Below, piece by piece: positions 62,801-64,000 of a DNA stretch of 64,000 nt. The DNA is taken from the NCBI RefSeq assembly GCF_007753265.1, contig NZ_CP036349.1, positions 3,257,363-3,321,362 of the forward strand, given 5' to 3'. The notes beneath the pieces are model-generated. The model saw only the letters and a list, made by a program, of their open reading frames with translations, made no database searches and was not told where the DNA came from. Within the stretch, counting starts at the first letter, position 1. Each line of letters starts with the position of its first letter. Made by a program: the position numbers and the translations under genes. The stretch comes from Botrimarina mediterranea. Its GTDB lineage: Bacteria > Planctomycetota > Planctomycetia > Pirellulales > Lacipirellulaceae.

Positions 62801-62918
62801 CTTGATACGTTAGCTCGCCTTCTTCGCCGAGCGAAACGGGCGCGGATGGCGAAGCGGCCACAGCCGGTGGCGCCGGGCAAAGTAGAAATAATAGCGCAAG
62901 CATTCTGAAAGTCTTCAT
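59847..62918 (-). CDS. Secreted DUF6298-like protein with N-terminal pectate-lyase fold
   Basis: A 1023-residue exported protein. The signal peptide (MKTFRMLALLFLLCPAPPAVA) is followed by a right-handed beta-helix (about 50-480: FSSCGYAGADVD, SGIVLRGSGADRTTLIATGK, EDLTLRSETVSDNPLDEEHS, WLRRMRFEGFAGGAVLL). The second half (about 590-1023) resembles a TIM-barrel glycosidase domain, DUF6298: SPTWWRGVVRPDDAVEFGPS, GLVLMHQCYFQHNILEAGAH and IQFTSDEYTGPLEFTEFW. The ATG at 62918 overlaps the transporter stop (ATGA). Both halves together suggest a pectin-type substrate; no activity is known to me. Confidence 0.82.
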   Translation of the reverse strand: MKTFRMLALLFLLCPAPPAVAASPSAPVSLGEEGELTYQANERGDRIPDFSSCGYAGADVDIPSPPARVLVDAIEGDNGERIQAAIDYIATLAPDEDGFRGAVLLGQGIHRVAGELQIATSGIVLRGSGADRTTLIATGKGRRPVIRIRPSGHDRLATGEPIGILDDYVPVGATILRLPPANSLKVGDAVLVTRPATAEWIEALGARADGVGWRPGRCDVRWERTVAAIDGDRVTLDAPVTTALDRKFGGAQVALVTENHRLREIGVEDLTLRSETVSDNPLDEEHSWHGVIANDVENLWLRRMRFEGFAGGAVLLREGVRHATVEDCLALTPVSEIAGYRRQSFFTQGQQTLFLRCWAEEGRNDFAVGHCAPGPNAYVNCYAYNAHGDSGPLESWASGVLYDNVRIDGADLVFTNRWLDPPGAGWSAANCVAFQCQAAQLHCFSPPTAQNWAIGYWAQPVGDGVMSGLSDFVRPRSLYKAQLAERIGEDAAKRVEPLLLDPVESTSPTLEETRRFVQRSNRPLKTLRDAIEERLSAVKPPDDDRKLHFNLLVKTLSSRPAPERHDLKIVNGWLTIDGQVLTGNTLSPTWWRGVVRPDDAVEFGPSITRWAPGRYGVGLTDDLVAVADGMRAAGISAYDHHYGLWYDRRRDDHLLVRRGTASVAPPFFEQPFARSGQGRAWDGLSKYDLTKFNAWYWDRLRDFAELCDERGLVLMHQCYFQHNILEAGAHWADSPWRPANNLNETGLTEPPPYVGDKRIFIAHQFYDPDNAELRKLHRGYLAKCVENFVDNSNVIQFTSDEYTGPLEFTEFWLDQMKAAGARKPFIAISAAKDVQDTLLADPKRRDAIDVIDIRYWCYGRDESLYAPPGGANMAPRQHLRQSKVKAGDFASVARAVREYRTYYPTKPVLFNANRFCNTPRDGWAVLMGGGSLADVPPLPEELKRALVAMRPAWNPGESAMRLADDRGHAVCYGVASDASFVVERPSRVRWIDRSSGELSDDVRVSKGVRLTLDGRVAWVTPLY

Positions 62919-64000
62919 GCCTCGACCTCTTGATGGGATTCCACGACAACGGGCGGCCGGCGGCGCCAGTAGTTGGCGAGCAGCGATCCCGATACGTTCA
63001 TCCAAGCGATGAAGATCGCTGCGGGGAGGCCGAGCGTGGCGAGTTTGCCCATATCGGCGGCGATTCCGGTCGCCATGCCGCCGTTTTGCATACCGACTTC
63101 AATCGCTACAGTCCGCGCTGACTGCTCGTTCATCCCCAAGAGGCGGCTAACACCGTATCCGAGCAGATATCCCAGGAAATTATGCATGCCAGCGGCGACG
63201 ATTAGCACGACGCCAACCGCAAGCAAATGATCTCGGCCCTCGGCGGTGGTCATGCCCGTAACGTAGATGATGCCCGCCATCGAGAGAGCAGGCATCGCCT
63301 TCGCAATCTGCGGCATGGCGCTAACTACGATGTGGTAGATGACGCCAAACGCGATCCCACCGAGCACCCAGGCGAACAAATCGACACCGAGAGCGATGCT
63401 CGGTCTGGAAATCACAATGCCGCCGCCAACATACACTGAGCAGAACACCACGCCCGCTAGGGCGGCGCCCCAGGCTATCGCTTTTCCGCGTACATCGGCG
63501 CGAAGGAGATAATCGTGCACCAGGGCCGCTCCTGTCGGCACGATCACAATCTTGACGATGCTCGCCATCATGCTCACGAAGCTGATCGTAACGTCAGTGC
63601 CCTCCAGTAACGACGCTGCCATCGTCTTCATCCAGAAGGGCGTTACGATGGGCGCCAAGAGCGTCGCCACGGCGGTAAGAGTTATTGATAGCGCTAGATT
63701 TGCCTTCGCGATGTAGGCCATGACATTCGACGCTAAGCCGCTCGAACACGACCCGATCAGGACCATCCCCGCGCCGATCCCCGGCGGCAGCCGGAAGCCA
63801 ATTGCGATGCCGAAGCCTACAAGAGGCATGATGGTGAACTGACAGAGGAGCCCGATCATCACGGGCAACGGCGTCCGGGCGATGCCGACAAAGTCGCGAA
63901 TCCCCATCTGAGTCCCCATGCCAAACATCACCGCCTGAATCACTACCAGCAGGAGCAGCTTGTAGTGAGGCGTTCCTGGCGCGAAAGGTTGGAACACCTG
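62915..64000 (-). CDS. BASS-family transporter (bile acid:sodium symporter-like), 5' end may be cut
   Basis: A membrane protein with about nine to ten helices. GSCSSGLASNVMAYIAKANLA (about 85-105) and EVGMQNGGMATGIAADMGKL (about 290-310) are the two sodium/substrate motifs of the BASS family. The frame reaches a GTG at 63997 and is open at the window edge, so the true start may lie outside. Family members move bile acids, pyruvate or other organic acids with sodium. Coupling by ATGA to the pectate-lyase-fold gene suggests uptake of a breakdown product, for example a keto-deoxy sugar acid; this is inference. Confidence 0.85.
   Translation of the reverse strand, partial: QVFQPFAPGTPHYKLLLLVVIQAVMFGMGTQMGIRDFVGIARTPLPVMIGLLCQFTIMPLVGFGIAIGFRLPPGIGAGMVLIGSCSSGLASNVMAYIAKANLALSITLTAVATLLAPIVTPFWMKTMAASLLEGTDVTISFVSMMASIVKIVIVPTGAALVHDYLLRADVRGKAIAWGAALAGVVFCSVYVGGGIVISRPSIALGVDLFAWVLGGIAFGVIYHIVVSAMPQIAKAMPALSMAGIIYVTGMTTAEGRDHLLAVGVVLIVAAGMHNFLGYLLGYGVSRLLGMNEQSARTVAIEVGMQNGGMATGIAADMGKLATLGLPAAIFIAWMNVSGSLLANYWRRRPPVVVESHQEVEA

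Overview
The window is a G+C-rich chromosomal segment of a planctomycete, most likely of the order Pirellulales (Lacipirellulaceae-like). Markers are a planctomycete cytochrome/DUF1549/DUF1553 protein next to a DUF1501 Tat protein, several secreted proteins ending in VPEP-type PEP-CTERM tails, dockerin-like repeats, many secreted glycan-active enzymes, and short genes that often lack a Shine-Dalgarno sequence. I see no tRNA, rRNA, CRISPR array, insertion sequence or prophage.

Layout. 0.1-1.7 kb: secreted GH10-like hydrolase. 2.3-5.0 kb: nitrogen module, with amt and a P-II gene separated by a 756-bp spacer packed with RNA-like hairpins, and a sigma-54-like promoter upstream of amt. 5.0-7.2 kb: ksgA, a small conserved gene, hisB. 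7.4-14.7 kb: secreted PmoA-like, Gfo/Idh/MocA, FAD-oxidoreductase and beta-propeller proteins, and a YcxB-like membrane protein. 14.8-16.8 kb: inorganic pyrophosphatase beside PPi-dependent phosphofructokinase. 17.4-18.1 kb: VapBC-like toxin-antitoxin. 18.2-21.5 kb: pepQ-accB-accC. 21.6-22.9 kb: secreted trypsin-like protease with dockerin-like repeats and a PEP-CTERM tail. 23.3-28.0 kb: a coupled three-gene operon for a MotA/TolQ/ExbB-type motor with two different single-span partners. 28.0-30.8 kb: lspA, dksA-like, thrC. 30.9-44.8 kb: GH2, a pectate-lyase-like protein, a PQQ-propeller membrane protein, TauE/SafE, GH51, DUF1501 and PSD1.

45.5-64 kb is a large polysaccharide-degradation region. 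A stand-alone PEP-CTERM protein is followed by an operon whose genes mostly overlap or abut: beta-strand-repeat PEP-CTERM protein, DUF3826, pectate-lyase-like, MGH1-like, GH95, DUF5060/DUF5605-like and GH127. Facing it is a coupled pair, a BASS-type transporter followed by a DUF6298-like pectate-lyase-fold protein. The enzyme set fits pectin or another L-fucose/L-galactose- and beta-L-arabinofuranose-decorated glycan. All enzymes carry export signals.

The most unusual signals are the three hairpins with an identical 13-nt loop between amt and glnB, a 157-bp near-perfect palindrome at 10.1-10.3 kb, a P-II protein lacking the modifiable Tyr51, word-like inverted repeats ending directly at start codons, the asymmetric ExbB/ExbD-like motor operon, and the PEP-CTERM/CAZyme operon.
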